Virus record (IMG/VR): IMGVR_UViG_3300027905_000375
Location: 1 to 26,183 of that record
From: a virus
Length of the DNA stretch: 26,183 nt
Reading direction: 5' to 3' (one strand)
The notes beneath the pieces were generated by a model. That model was not told the origin of the DNA, did not search any database, and saw only the letters and a list, made by a program, of their open reading frames with translations. Positions 15,347-22,923 of this stretch are shown in pieces. The translations under genes and the position numbers were made by a program. How positions within the stretch are numbered: the first letter of the stretch is position 1; the number at the start of each line of letters is the position of its first letter.

Positions 15347-16902
15347 TTTACTGAAAAAGTCGGGCTAAAGGTGGACTGAACCGGGCGGTCGCCGAGCGAC
15401 GCCAGCGCCTCGGTGGACGATACGGCGATGCGCTCCGGGTCGAAGCCCTCGGCGAAGTTGAGGTCCAGGGCGACGTGGACGTTGATCGGCGGGGGCTCCT
15501 CCGGCTCCTCCGGGGCCTTGTCCTCGTCGGACTGGTTGAAGTCCGGCACGGTGAGGGCCCCGGTCACGGGGTTGACGTCGAACTGTGCGGTCTGCGCGGC
15601 CAACGTGCTGCTCACGCCGCCCATGGACTGCCCGCCGGCCGTGTGGCCCTGCGTCATGAGCGTGGGGAACCCGAGTTCGTCGGTCGTCGGGACGTAACTG
15701 CCGGCGATCGGCATGGAGATCCCCGACATCATGCGTTGCTTGGTAGGGTCCCCCTTGAGGGCATCCAGGGCCTTCGGGATCAGGTAGAAGGCGGTGGCCG
15801 CCACGCCCAGGCCCAGGATCACCGGCCCAAGCGCCGCAGCGAAGCTTCCTACCGCGTCCATCGCGCCTTCCATGGCGGACGTTCCGTCCAGCGCCTGCTT
15901 CCCGAAGGACCCCACGGCGCCGGCGGCCGCGCGCGCGCCGCCGGCCAGGGCGGATACGGCACCGGCCGCCGCCTTGGCCTCGCCGGCGCCGCCGATCATC
16001 CGGGCGAACCCGGCGATCCCGGAGACCGCCCCGGTCACGGTGGTCAACGCCTTGGCGCCCACCAGCACGGCGCCGATGGCTTCCACGGAGACGCCGATCG
16101 CGTGGATGTGCTCGGAGATGAAGGCGAAGACCGACTTGGCCGTCGACATCCAGCCATCGAGGTGTGCCTTCACGTAGCCCATGGCCTGAATGACGAGGGG
16201 CAGTAGCCCGCTCTCCAACTTGGCGATGGCCGCCGTGAACGACGCGCCCACCTGGCGGCTCAAGTTCTGCGCCTTCTCGAAGTTGGCGAGGTCCCCGGCG
16301 CCCAGTACGCCGCCGGCCATCGCGGCTTTGATGGCTTCGGGTCCCTGCTTGAGCAGGCGCATGAGGTCGGCGGCCTGGCCCCCGCGGATCGACATGGCCT
16401 GCATCAGCTCGCCGATCCCGAGCTTCCCCTTCTGCGCCAGGCCGGCGAGCTGCTCCAGCGTGGCGCCCGGGCCCTTGGTCAGGTCGACGCCGAGTTGCTT
16501 GAGGATGTTGCCGCCCCCGCGACCCGCCTTGCCGACCGACTCCTCCATGCGGGTGGCGGCGCGCGACATCGACAGCAGGATGCGCTCGGCCTCGCTTCCC
16601 TCGATGCCGACGCCCTGGAAGGCCTGCATGAGGCCGCTGGCGTGGCGCGCCGACAGCCCCGTGACCTCCGAGATGGTCCGCACCGACCCCATGAACTCGT
16701 TGGCCCCGCGGATCAGCCCCGGGAACGAGAAGGCCGCGCCGATCAGCCCGGCGGCGCCGGCTACCTGGAGGATCCGGGTGCCGAGGCCCGACAGCGACCC
16801 GACCAACCTCTTGGCGGCGCCGGCGATGCGGTCGATCCCGCCGGAGGCTTCGTCGTCGTTGATCTCGAAACGCTCCTCGATGACCACGCTCTCGTCGGCC
16901 AT
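15343..16902 (-). CDS. Tail tape measure protein
   Basis: The 519-aa protein is largely helical, Ala/Gly-rich and amphipathic. It has hydrophobic segments near residues 45-65 (LQVAGAAGLIGAAFSFPGLI) and in the middle (AIGVSVEAIGAVLVGAKALT and AALGPVILGLGVAATAFYLI), and a Pro/Glu-rich hydrophilic C-terminus. Composition, position after the frameshifted chaperone and before the LysM/hub genes, and length all fit a tape measure. At about 0.15 nm per residue, the family rule predicts a tail of roughly 78 nm. It acts as the ruler for tail tube length and is probably ejected during infection. It starts at ATG 16902, eight bases from the end of the chaperone extension. Confidence 0.83.
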   Translation of the reverse strand: MADESVVIEERFEINDDEASGGIDRIAGAAKRLVGSLSGLGTRILQVAGAAGLIGAAFSFPGLIRGANEFMGSVRTISEVTGLSARHASGLMQAFQGVGIEGSEAERILLSMSRAATRMEESVGKAGRGGGNILKQLGVDLTKGPGATLEQLAGLAQKGKLGIGELMQAMSIRGGQAADLMRLLKQGPEAIKAAMAGGVLGAGDLANFEKAQNLSRQVGASFTAAIAKLESGLLPLVIQAMGYVKAHLDGWMSTAKSVFAFISEHIHAIGVSVEAIGAVLVGAKALTTVTGAVSGIAGFARMIGGAGEAKAAAGAVSALAGGARAAAGAVGSFGKQALDGTSAMEGAMDAVGSFAAALGPVILGLGVAATAFYLIPKALDALKGDPTKQRMMSGISMPIAGSYVPTTDELGFPTLMTQGHTAGGQSMGGVSSTLAAQTAQFDVNPVTGALTVPDFNQSDEDKAPEEPEEPPPINVHVALDLNFAEGFDPERIAVSSTEALASLGDRPVQSTFSPTFSVK

Positions 16903-16905
16903 CGG

Positions 16906-17148
16906 TTACCCCCGCCCCCGCGCCGCGTCGCGCTCGGCCACGAGGTACTCGCTCACCGCTTCCTTGAGGGTGACGAGATCGGATAGCGGCAGTGCGAGCA
17001 CCTGGTCCATTGGCTGGTTCGCGTACCTCCCGAGGAAAGCGACGCCCTTCCAGATCTGCCGGCGCACGCCTTCCAGGCCGTGCGATACCCGAAGGATGAG
17101 GGTGACGAGCCCGGCCGGGACTACTCCTCCGTCGTCCCGGCTTTCAGA
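16906..17148 (-). CDS. Tail assembly chaperone, -1 frame extension (gpGT-type C-terminal part)
   Basis: This segment is in the -1 frame relative to the upstream chaperone and is open through and past that gene's stop at 17121. It encodes about 80 residues (RQIWKGVAFLGRYANQPMDQ, VLALPLSDLVTLKEAVSEYL) and ends at TAA 16906, just before the tape measure ATG. No well-placed start codon exists after the 17121 stop. Its size and location match the T part of gpG-gpGT chaperone pairs made by programmed -1 frameshifting. If slippage occurs at codon 125, the fusion is about 205 aa. It is predicted to bind the tape measure and recruit tube subunits. Confidence 0.68.
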   Translation of the reverse strand, partial: SESRDDGGVVPAGLVTLILRVSHGLEGVRRQIWKGVAFLGRYANQPMDQVLALPLSDLVTLKEAVSEYLVAERDAARGRG

Positions 17149-17522
17149 AAACTCTCGGCGTCCTCCTGGTCGAAGCTGTGGACCTTCTCGAAGGCCATGA
17201 GCACGAGGCCCCGGGCCTTCGGGTTGAGCTTCTCCCAGGCGGCCTGCGTGGTGTGGGCGCCGAGCGACACGGCCTCGCCGTTGATCGACGTGATCGACGC
17301 CTGCGCCATCTCGAACGACACCTTGATCGGGTTCATGTTGGCGCGGCGGCCCGCGGCGTTGATCTCCCCGGTGGTCAGCTCCTGGAGGGTGAACTCCACG
17401 AGGCCATCGGTGAAGGGTTGCAGGGCCTCGGGCACCGGCCAGCGGTGTTGCCGGCGCGCCACGGGCTGCGAGGCGCGCGTGAGGTCGCGCGCCGAAGTGA
17501 TGGGGGTCGGGTCGTTCGGCAT
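17121..17522 (-). CDS. Tail assembly chaperone (gpG-like)
   Basis: The 133-aa protein contains a short Arg-rich N-terminus (LTRASQPVARRQHRWPVPEA) and a helical body (PFTDGLVEFTLQELTTGEIN, NPIKVSFEMAQASITSINGE) with a VMAFEKVHSF-like C-terminal helix. Position between tail tube and tape measure, and the overlapping second frame, identify it as the upstream half of a gpG/gpGT-type tail chaperone. It guides tube polymerisation around the tape measure and is not expected in the mature virion. AGGAGG lies 8 nt before ATG 17522. The gene itself is not a close match to any family I can name. Confidence 0.72.
   Translation of the reverse strand: MPNDPTPITSARDLTRASQPVARRQHRWPVPEALQPFTDGLVEFTLQELTTGEINAAGRRANMNPIKVSFEMAQASITSINGEAVSLGAHTTQAAWEKLNPKARGLVLMAFEKVHSFDQEDAESFLKAGTTEE
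17148..17151 (-). other. Candidate -1 ribosomal slip site (T TTT) in the tail chaperone
   Basis: Read on the minus strand, codon 125 of the chaperone is TTT, preceded by T. A tRNA-Phe on TTT could therefore slip back one base and still pair perfectly with TTT. This moves the ribosome into the -1 frame that continues to 16906. A classical X XXY YYZ heptamer is not present in the overlap, so this single-codon slip is the best candidate I see, not a certain one. Confidence 0.4.
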
Positions 17523-17557
17523 TGCTGGTCCCTCCTACTGCGGGTGGCGGCGGACGC

Positions 17558-17992
17558 CTAGACGAAGGCGAGGTTGCCGGACTTCACGTTGAGCGTGGTG
17601 GTCGCGAAGGCGTCGCGGCCCGGCACGCCCAGCGGGATGTTGTCGAAGACGACGTCGCGCACCACGCCGAGCCGGCTGACGCCGTTCGGGAAGTTGAAGC
17701 GCGCCTGGATGCTGAACTTCGTCCCGGGCACGCGGCGGGTGCTGCGGTCCAGCACGTCGTTGATCAGGTTGATGATGGTGTCGTCGTGGAGGTGCAGCTC
17801 CAGCTTGCCCGTCACGCCCTTGTAGATGTCGTCGAAGTCGTCGCTGGTCTTGCCGAGGTAGCCCTCCTGCAAGGCTGTCATCATGACCTCCAGGTCGAAC
17901 GACTTGACGTCGGTCAGCTCGCGCTGCACCGCGCTGGTCGCCGAGTCCACCAAGCGAACGACCACCTCCTGGCCCTTAATTCTTACGCCCAC
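17558..17992 (-). CDS. Major tail tube protein
   Basis: The 144-aa protein resembles contractile-tail tube proteins (Hcp-like fold). Features are an N-terminal strand (GVRIKGQEVVVRLVDSATSA), a SFDLEVMMTALQEGYLGKTS segment, a charged loop (DDFDDIYKGVTGKLELHLHD) and a C-terminal strand pair (VVRDVVFDNIPLGVPGRDAF, ATTTLNVKSGNLAF). It is expected to form the inner tube that delivers DNA. The start is GTG 17992 with a strong GGAGGAGG ribosome binding site about 6 nt upstream. A dedicated promoter and structured leader lie just upstream, consistent with high expression of a major subunit. The sheath is encoded upstream, separated by an HNH gene and a glycine-rich gene. Confidence 0.78.
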   Translation of the reverse strand: MGVRIKGQEVVVRLVDSATSAVQRELTDVKSFDLEVMMTALQEGYLGKTSDDFDDIYKGVTGKLELHLHDDTIINLINDVLDRSTRRVPGTKFSIQARFNFPNGVSRLGVVRDVVFDNIPLGVPGRDAFATTTLNVKSGNLAFV

Positions 17993-18006
17993 GGGAACCT
18001 CCTCCG

Positions 18007-18049
18007 AAAAGTCAAAGGCGCGGTCCTGGGTTGCCCCGAGAGCCGCGCC
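18007..18049 (-). promoter_or_regulatory. Leader hairpin with GNRA loop and T-rich tail upstream of the tube gene
   Basis: On the minus strand, GGCGCGG (18049-18043) pairs with CCGCGCC (18023-18017). Inside it, GGG and CCC close a GCAA tetraloop (18034-18031), a GNRA loop only in this orientation. The stem is followed by TTTGACTTTT, like a weak intrinsic terminator or attenuator, and then by the tube ribosome binding site. It may attenuate or stabilise the tube message. A second, simpler stem (CGACCG with CGGTCG) lies at 18086-18057. Confidence 0.5.
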
Positions 18050-18098
18050 CTATCCCCGACCGTCTTACGGTGGGTGTAGCCGGTCGTTCCGATCCTGG

Positions 18099-18127
18099 AG
18101 GCTATCGCCCCCGGGGCCGGCTGTCAA
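18099..18127 (-). promoter_or_regulatory. Predicted sigma70-type promoter for the tail tube gene
   Basis: On the minus strand, a perfect TTGACA -35 box (18127-18122) is followed by a 17-nt spacer and TAGCCT (18104-18099), a TANNNT-type -10 box as common in high-GC hosts. Transcription would start near 18092, giving a ~100-nt structured leader before the tube gene. It lies immediately after the stop codon of the glycine-rich gene. Confidence 0.6.
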
Positions 18128-19243
18128 CTAGGCGGTGAGCTGGACGACGGTGCCGGCCGTGCCGGCCGCTCCTGCCACGCCGGTAGCCCCGACCTTCGCG
18201 CCACCCGCGCCGCCGTTCGCGTCGATCGTGCCGGCGCCCGATTTCCGCCCCGTCACCAGGTAGACGACGCCGCCCTGGCCGCCCGCGCCGCCGCCCGCGT
18301 TGTGGGCCGCCGAGGTGCCGGCCGAGCCCGCGCCGCCGCGCGCGTGGATGGCGCCCTCGTTGACGAGGTTCTGCACGGCCACCACGAGCCCCCCGCCGCC
18401 CGCGCCGCCGCCGCCGCCGCCGGCGTCCTCGTTGTCGCCCGCGCCGCCACCGCCGCCCGCGCCGCCCCCGATCATCAGCACACCGCCGTTGCCGATGGCG
18501 TGTCCGGTGAGCGCGGCGTGCAGGTCCCGCAGCCCGCCGCCCTTGGCTACGAGGGCGGTGGTCGCACCGCCGCCGCCGCCCGCGTGCGTGCCGTCACCAC
18601 CGCCAGCGCCGCCGCCCTGGGTCGCGGTGGCGAAGGTCTGCGTCTTGGCCGCGCCAGCCGCGCCCACGCCCACGCCGGAAGACCCGGCGCCGCCCGCCCC
18701 GCCCGCGCCGAGCGTGCCGTTGGCGTTGCCGGCGGCACCCGCCGCCCCCCCCGTTCCCGCCGAGGAAGCCCCGGCCGCCGCACCGTCGTTGTGGATGGTG
18801 CCGTTGTTCGACAGCGTGCCGTTGCAGAGTACGCGGAAACCCGCGCCATTGAGGGCCGCGCCCACGGCGATAGAGGACCCGTCACCGAGGTAGAGGTCGC
18901 GGGTCAGCGTGTAGACGCCGGAGGCCGGCGCGAGCCCCAGCACCGTCGCCACGCCGTCGAACGCAGCCGCACCGTCCGACCCGTCGCCGTAGTCGGCGGC
19001 CCCGCCGGCGGCCCCGCCGGTGTTGCTGTGGAACGTGGCGGCCGTGCCGTCCGCCAGGGCGTCGATCTGGAACTGGCCCGCGATGGCGGGGTCGTAGGGC
19101 GCGGGACCGAGCAGCGCCGCCGTGACGTTGGCGACGGTGTCCAGGATGATGGCGATGCCACCGGTGTGCAGCGCGCCCTTGTACGGCGCGGGCAGCGTGA
19201 AGACGCCGTCGCCCTTGTACGTGACCTTCGTTGCGTGTGCCAT
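18128..19243 (-). CDS. Glycine-rich structural protein (possible polyglycine adhesin)
   Basis: The 371-aa protein has an N-terminal beta-like region of about 65 residues (KVTYKGDGVFTLPAPYKGAL) and a central YTLTRDLYLGDGSSIAVGAA segment. The C-terminal two-thirds is extremely Gly/Ala-rich (runs such as GGGGGGAGGGG) interrupted by short hydrophobic strands (VLMIGGG, GGLVVAVQNLVNEG, GVVYLVTG). Such repeats can fold as polyglycine-II or beta-helical bundles, as in glycine-rich phage adhesins, where they bind host surface. Here it lies between sheath and tube genes, an unusual place for an adhesin. No signal peptide or enzymatic motif is seen. AAGGAG precedes ATG 19243. Fibre, decoration or tail-tip roles are all possible. 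Confidence 0.7.
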   Translation of the reverse strand: MAHATKVTYKGDGVFTLPAPYKGALHTGGIAIILDTVANVTAALLGPAPYDPAIAGQFQIDALADGTAATFHSNTGGAAGGAADYGDGSDGAAAFDGVATVLGLAPASGVYTLTRDLYLGDGSSIAVGAALNGAGFRVLCNGTLSNNGTIHNDGAAAGASSAGTGGAAGAAGNANGTLGAGGAGGAGSSGVGVGAAGAAKTQTFATATQGGGAGGGDGTHAGGGGGATTALVAKGGGLRDLHAALTGHAIGNGGVLMIGGGAGGGGGAGDNEDAGGGGGGAGGGGLVVAVQNLVNEGAIHARGGAGSAGTSAAHNAGGGAGGQGGVVYLVTGRKSGAGTIDANGGAGGAKVGATGVAGAAGTAGTVVQLTA

Positions 19244-19300
19244 GGTGCTGCTCCTTGGTCGGGGGGCGCGCCGCGCGCGCCGCGGTGGTTGTCGCCCGCG

Positions 19301-20149
19301 CTACTGCGGCGGCGTGTTGGTACTCATCCCCGGCAAGGTATCGCGCTTGAGAGGCGCGCGCAAGAGAGGCATGTTCGCCTGGTCCGGGGTCTTTGCTCCC
19401 TTCCGGCTGTTGCAGGATCTGCACGCAGGCACAATGTTCTCGATGTCGTGGGGGCCGTGTTGCTTGAGCGGGATGACGTGGTCCAGAGTGAGGCGCATCG
19501 GCCGATCCCCGCAGTATGCACACTGATGATCAAACAACTCCAGCACCAGTTTCCACTCGGCACGGGTAAACGCACCTTTGGCCCCACGCAACCGGGCGCG
19601 GCGCTGATGCGCGTCCGCCTTCATACGGCTAGGGTCTCGCGCGTATTCAGCCTGGGCGCGGGCATTGGCGCGCCTTTTGGCTGCTGGCGTCCGCCATTTG
19701 GCAAGGATCTGTTCTCGGTTGGCTGCGAAGTACGCACGGGCGCGCCTCCGAGCGGCTTCCTGTTGTGCTGGGGGCCGGGGTCGCCCGTCTCGTTCTCGTG
19801 CTTCCTCCGGGTGCTGCTCACGCCACCGCCGGGCCCCGGCAGCCTTGCCCGCCGCCGGACGGCCACGCTGTTCTGCCGCTTCACACTCTCGACAGCGCGC
19901 TCGTAGGTGCCGGACACCCCCGCGAGTGCGCGCCCCGAACGCCCCTCTCGGCAAGGTACGGCCGCACCCGTTACAGGGCTTCTCATCAGGCGCGATGTAA
20001 GGCAGCACCTTGACTCCGAGGCGGTGCGCGCGCACCCGTACGGCCTTTGGGGTCCTGGCGAGTGCGCCCGCGATCTTCTCCCCGGAAAGTGGATAGTCTC
20101 GCCGGATCAGATCATCATCTGTAGGCGTCCAAAGACGACCCCGTGGCAT
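19301..20149 (-). CDS. HNH homing endonuclease with N-terminal helix-turn-helix (freestanding)
   Basis: The 282-aa protein starts at MPRGRLWTPTDDDL with a SANT/GcrA-like helix-turn-helix (residues about 7-46; ALARTPKAVRVRAHRLGV). A CNGC...CREC zinc knuckle follows, then a long Arg-rich linker. The C-terminal HNH nuclease is CAYCGDRPMRLTLDHVIPLK, with HDIENIVPACRSCNSRKG providing the second Cys pair and the catalytic Asp-His and Asn. It is an HNH nicking or homing endonuclease, inserted as an independent gene between the tail sheath and the glycine-rich gene. The in-frame extension to 20224 overlaps the sheath gene and is rejected. No strong ribosome binding site is seen. Confidence 0.83.
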   Translation of the reverse strand: MPRGRLWTPTDDDLIRRDYPLSGEKIAGALARTPKAVRVRAHRLGVKVLPYIAPDEKPCNGCGRTLPRGAFGARTRGGVRHLRARCRECEAAEQRGRPAAGKAAGARRWREQHPEEARERDGRPRPPAQQEAARRRARAYFAANREQILAKWRTPAAKRRANARAQAEYARDPSRMKADAHQRRARLRGAKGAFTRAEWKLVLELFDHQCAYCGDRPMRLTLDHVIPLKQHGPHDIENIVPACRSCNSRKGAKTPDQANMPLLRAPLKRDTLPGMSTNTPPQ

Positions 20150-20174
20150 GCCGCCAGTATAGTAACGATGTGCC

Positions 20175-22169
20175 CTATTGGGGAGGGGTGTTCGAAATGA
20201 CCACGGTCGGGCCGACGCTCGCAAAGATAGTAATGTCGTTGCCCTCGAAGAGCGTCTGGACGTTGAGGCCGACGATGAAGATGCCCTGCGCCTCCAGCGC
20301 CGTGGTGTTGAGCTTGAGGTTCAGGTCGTAGCCCTGGATGCGCTGCAACGTCGGGTTGTCGGTGCTGAGCAGCTCCTCCAAGAAGCTGATGCCGGTCGTG
20401 AGGATGCCGTCCTTCCACTCCTCGGTGACCGGTTGCTTGACGAAGATCTGCCAGCCCTGCACGAGCGTCTGAGTGATGTAGTCGTCCATGCGGCGGCGTG
20501 AGATCGTCTTCTGGCCGGCCACCAGCGACGTCGTGATGCCCGACTGGAAGACCATGCCGACGTTCTTCTGGAGCTTCGGCGCGCACACGCCATTGGCCCG
20601 GAGGTTGATGTAGTCGGACATCTGGAGGCCGGAGACGCCTTTCTGGAGCGCGATGAACGGGGCCGTCAGGTTGGTGACGGCCTCATCCTCCTGGCCGGGG
20701 TTCCGCTCGGGCGGCAGCATCGACAGGATCGACGCCATCATGCCGTCGGACGACACGTCGATCACGCCGGTGAGCGACGGCAGCGGGCCGGCGGCCAACG
20801 GCGTGGACACGCCGTCCAATTCCGGGATGAAGGTCTGCACACCCGGCCAGCAGTAGAACACCGACTCGTCCCGGTTGGCGCCCACGCCCGGGTCCGCCCC
20901 GGCCGTCGCGTTGGCGACGGTCTGGACGTGAAGGTCCGGCGAGATCAGGCCCACACGCGGCAGGCCCTGCGCGCGCGCGGCGACCACGTGGGTCTTGATG
21001 GCCGTCCGGTTGTGCGCGGACTTTCGCGCGGCCCACACGATGTTGACATCGGCGGCAGGGTCATCCTCGGTGAGGAGCGCGCCGATCGCCGCGTCGTAGA
21101 GGGTGTCGAACGCCGAGGAGTAGGCGACGTTCGCGCCCTGCACGGCGTTCGTGTAGTGGATCGCGGCGGACGGGTGGCACGCGATCGACAGGCCCGACAG
21201 CGGGTCCCAGGTCGTGGCCGTGGCGGCCGGCGCCGCGACGGTCGGGGGGATCACGGTGCCCTGCGGGATGTCCCCGTCGGCGCCGGCGCCCGCCGTGACT
21301 GTGGAGGTCGGACGCGCCGGCACCGTGTAGCCGGTGGTCGAGGCGAAGTTGTGGTTGCCCCCAGTGTCCGCGGCGGCCGCGGGGTGGACGCGGTAGGCGC
21401 GCGCGGCTGCCGATCCGTTGAAGTTCGTCCCGTCGAGCTTCTCCAGCACCAGCACGGTGTCGGACGTGACGGCCTCGACCCGGTAGGTGCCGGCGTCCGC
21501 GTCGGTCCCGTAGATGCCGACCACCGCGATGTCGCCGACGGCCACGGGCGCTGCGCCGCTGACGAAGTGTGCGGCGGCGTCGGTGAGCGTCTGCGTCGCC
21601 GCCGCGCCCCCGTTCGAGATCGTGGCGCCGGTTCCCGTCGCGTACGCCGGATCCGCCGTGAAGGCGATGGGCCCGGCGTTCCGCAGGATGTTGGCGCCCC
21701 CAGAGAACTGTGTGCCGGGCTGCACGAGCGCGGCCTGCATGGGCACCACGGGGATCGGGTGCGTGTCGTCGACGTTCCCGGGCAGCACCCGGAAGCCCCG
21801 GATCGCCTTGCCCGAGGCGATGTTGACGCCGGCCGCGACCAGGCGCGAGTACGTCTTGTTGCGGATCTCGCCGATGCCGTTGCCGCCGCTGTTGCCCCAC
21901 TCGCCGATCGTGGGATCCAGCGCGCCCATGAGTCGCGCGATGTCGGAAGGCGTATCGGCCTCGACGGGGCGGCACTTGGTCGTCACGGTCCCGGTGGTGT
22001 CGACCGCCACCGCGTAGGTGCAGTCCGCGAACTCCCCGACGATCGCCGCCACTCCCGTACCCACGCCGGTGAGGGGGCCCGGCGGCACGAGATCCACGAC
22101 GTTGATGCCTTCGATGGCGGCGAGGACGTCAGCCCCGGGATCTTGAGGGAAGCGGCGATTGAAGCTCAA
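20175..22169 (-). CDS. Tail sheath protein
   Basis: The 664-aa protein has the layout of contractile tail sheaths. The N-terminal domain has a VVDLVPPGPLTGVGTGVAAI type strand and an AVVGEF-like segment (IVGEFADC). Conserved central and C-terminal regions include IVWAARKSAHNRTAIKTHVV, RVGLISPDLHV, FIALQKGVSGLQMSDYINLR and SRRRMDDYITQTLVQGWQIF, and it ends in a beta strand pair. A Gly/Ala-rich, beta-like insertion (about residues 155-305) is extra relative to a minimal sheath and may decorate the outside. The start is TTG 22169 with AGGAGG six bases away. The sheath contracts to drive the tube into the host. Confidence 0.86.
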   Translation of the reverse strand: MSFNRRFPQDPGADVLAAIEGINVVDLVPPGPLTGVGTGVAAIVGEFADCTYAVAVDTTGTVTTKCRPVEADTPSDIARLMGALDPTIGEWGNSGGNGIGEIRNKTYSRLVAAGVNIASGKAIRGFRVLPGNVDDTHPIPVVPMQAALVQPGTQFSGGANILRNAGPIAFTADPAYATGTGATISNGGAAATQTLTDAAAHFVSGAAPVAVGDIAVVGIYGTDADAGTYRVEAVTSDTVLVLEKLDGTNFNGSAAARAYRVHPAAAADTGGNHNFASTTGYTVPARPTSTVTAGAGADGDIPQGTVIPPTVAAPAATATTWDPLSGLSIACHPSAAIHYTNAVQGANVAYSSAFDTLYDAAIGALLTEDDPAADVNIVWAARKSAHNRTAIKTHVVAARAQGLPRVGLISPDLHVQTVANATAGADPGVGANRDESVFYCWPGVQTFIPELDGVSTPLAAGPLPSLTGVIDVSSDGMMASILSMLPPERNPGQEDEAVTNLTAPFIALQKGVSGLQMSDYINLRANGVCAPKLQKNVGMVFQSGITTSLVAGQKTISRRRMDDYITQTLVQGWQIFVKQPVTEEWKDGILTTGISFLEELLSTDNPTLQRIQGYDLNLKLNTTALEAQGIFIVGLNVQTLFEGNDITIFASVGPTVVISNTPPQ

Positions 22170-22224
22170 GGAAGACCTCCTGTGGCGGGGACGTCGCGGG
22201 CGCTACCCCCAACGAGTATCACGG

Positions 22225-22923
22225 CTAGGGGACCGGCACAACCGCCGCCGGGCCCACGACCGAGCGGATGGTGATGGGGAGGCCAAGGGGCCGCCGGAGG
22301 ATGCGGATCACCGGGATGACGCCGGTGCAGTGAAGCGCCCCATCCCGACGGTCCGCCTGCACGGACTCGGCGTCGTCCAGGTACTCGTCTTCCAGCAGCG
22401 AGTAGACGGCGCGCTCGCCGAAGTAGAAGGGCAGATCCAGACGCACGCCGTAGGCGAAGTCGTAGGGCGTCATGGCCTGTTGGATGAGGTCGAAGATCTC
22501 GGCGCGCTGCGCCGTGTCCACGCACTTCACCGTGATGCGGATCGGCGCCACGTACTCGCTGGCCTTCACGAGCAGTAGGCCGGGGGGCAGGCGCGCGGCC
22601 TCCGCGGGATCAATCGGGACCGAGGGCGTGAAGGCGCTGGCGTCGTACCGGCCCCGCCCGTCGAGCCGCACCAGCACGGCCGGGTAGCGCGCGACCCACT
22701 CCTGGGAGGGCCAGTTGGCGTAGGCGGCGCGGATCCGCACCTCGCGACCGCCCTCGGCCACGGCGGTCTGCTGCGACAGGTATTCGGCGAGCCCCCGACA
22801 CAGTGCGGTCCGCACGTCGGACTCGCGGCGCACCGTGCGCACGATCGGGACGCGCGGGCCGTCCACCAGGACGGTCGTGGGTTCCGGAAGCTCGCCGCCG
22901 TAGACGAGTGCCTGCTCCGACAT
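22225..22923 (-). CDS. Tail terminator / tail completion-like protein
   Basis: The 232-aa product has a helical first part (ESDVRTALCRGLAEYLSQQT), then strands (GREVRIRAAYANWPSQEWVA, YPAVLVRLDG) and a C-terminal half with VEYVAPIRITVKCVDTAQRA-type content, plus an AEIFDLIQQAM helix. This mix and its place between an HK97 gp10-like gene and the sheath suggest a tail terminator or connector. No specific family is recognised. The ATG at 22923 overlaps the TGA of the preceding gene (TGATG). The frame extends further upstream, but that part is shadow. The annotation is positional, so it should be read as tentative. Confidence 0.6.
   Translation of the reverse strand: MSEQALVYGGELPEPTTVLVDGPRVPIVRTVRRESDVRTALCRGLAEYLSQQTAVAEGGREVRIRAAYANWPSQEWVARYPAVLVRLDGRGRYDASAFTPSVPIDPAEAARLPPGLLLVKASEYVAPIRITVKCVDTAQRAEIFDLIQQAMTPYDFAYGVRLDLPFYFGERAVYSLLEDEYLDDAESVQADRRDGALHCTGVIPVIRILRRPLGLPITIRSVVGPAAVVPVP

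Noticed and set aside
19265-19281. A GGCGCGC-GCG-GCGCGCC hairpin upstream of the glycine-rich gene as a terminator.
   Set aside because: A three-base loop and no T-run in either direction; simple GC-alternating sequence is a sufficient explanation.
18300-19906. Plus-strand Ala/Pro-rich frames opposite the glycine-rich gene.
   Set aside because: These are the direct complement of Gly/Ala codon runs; no start signals or family features.
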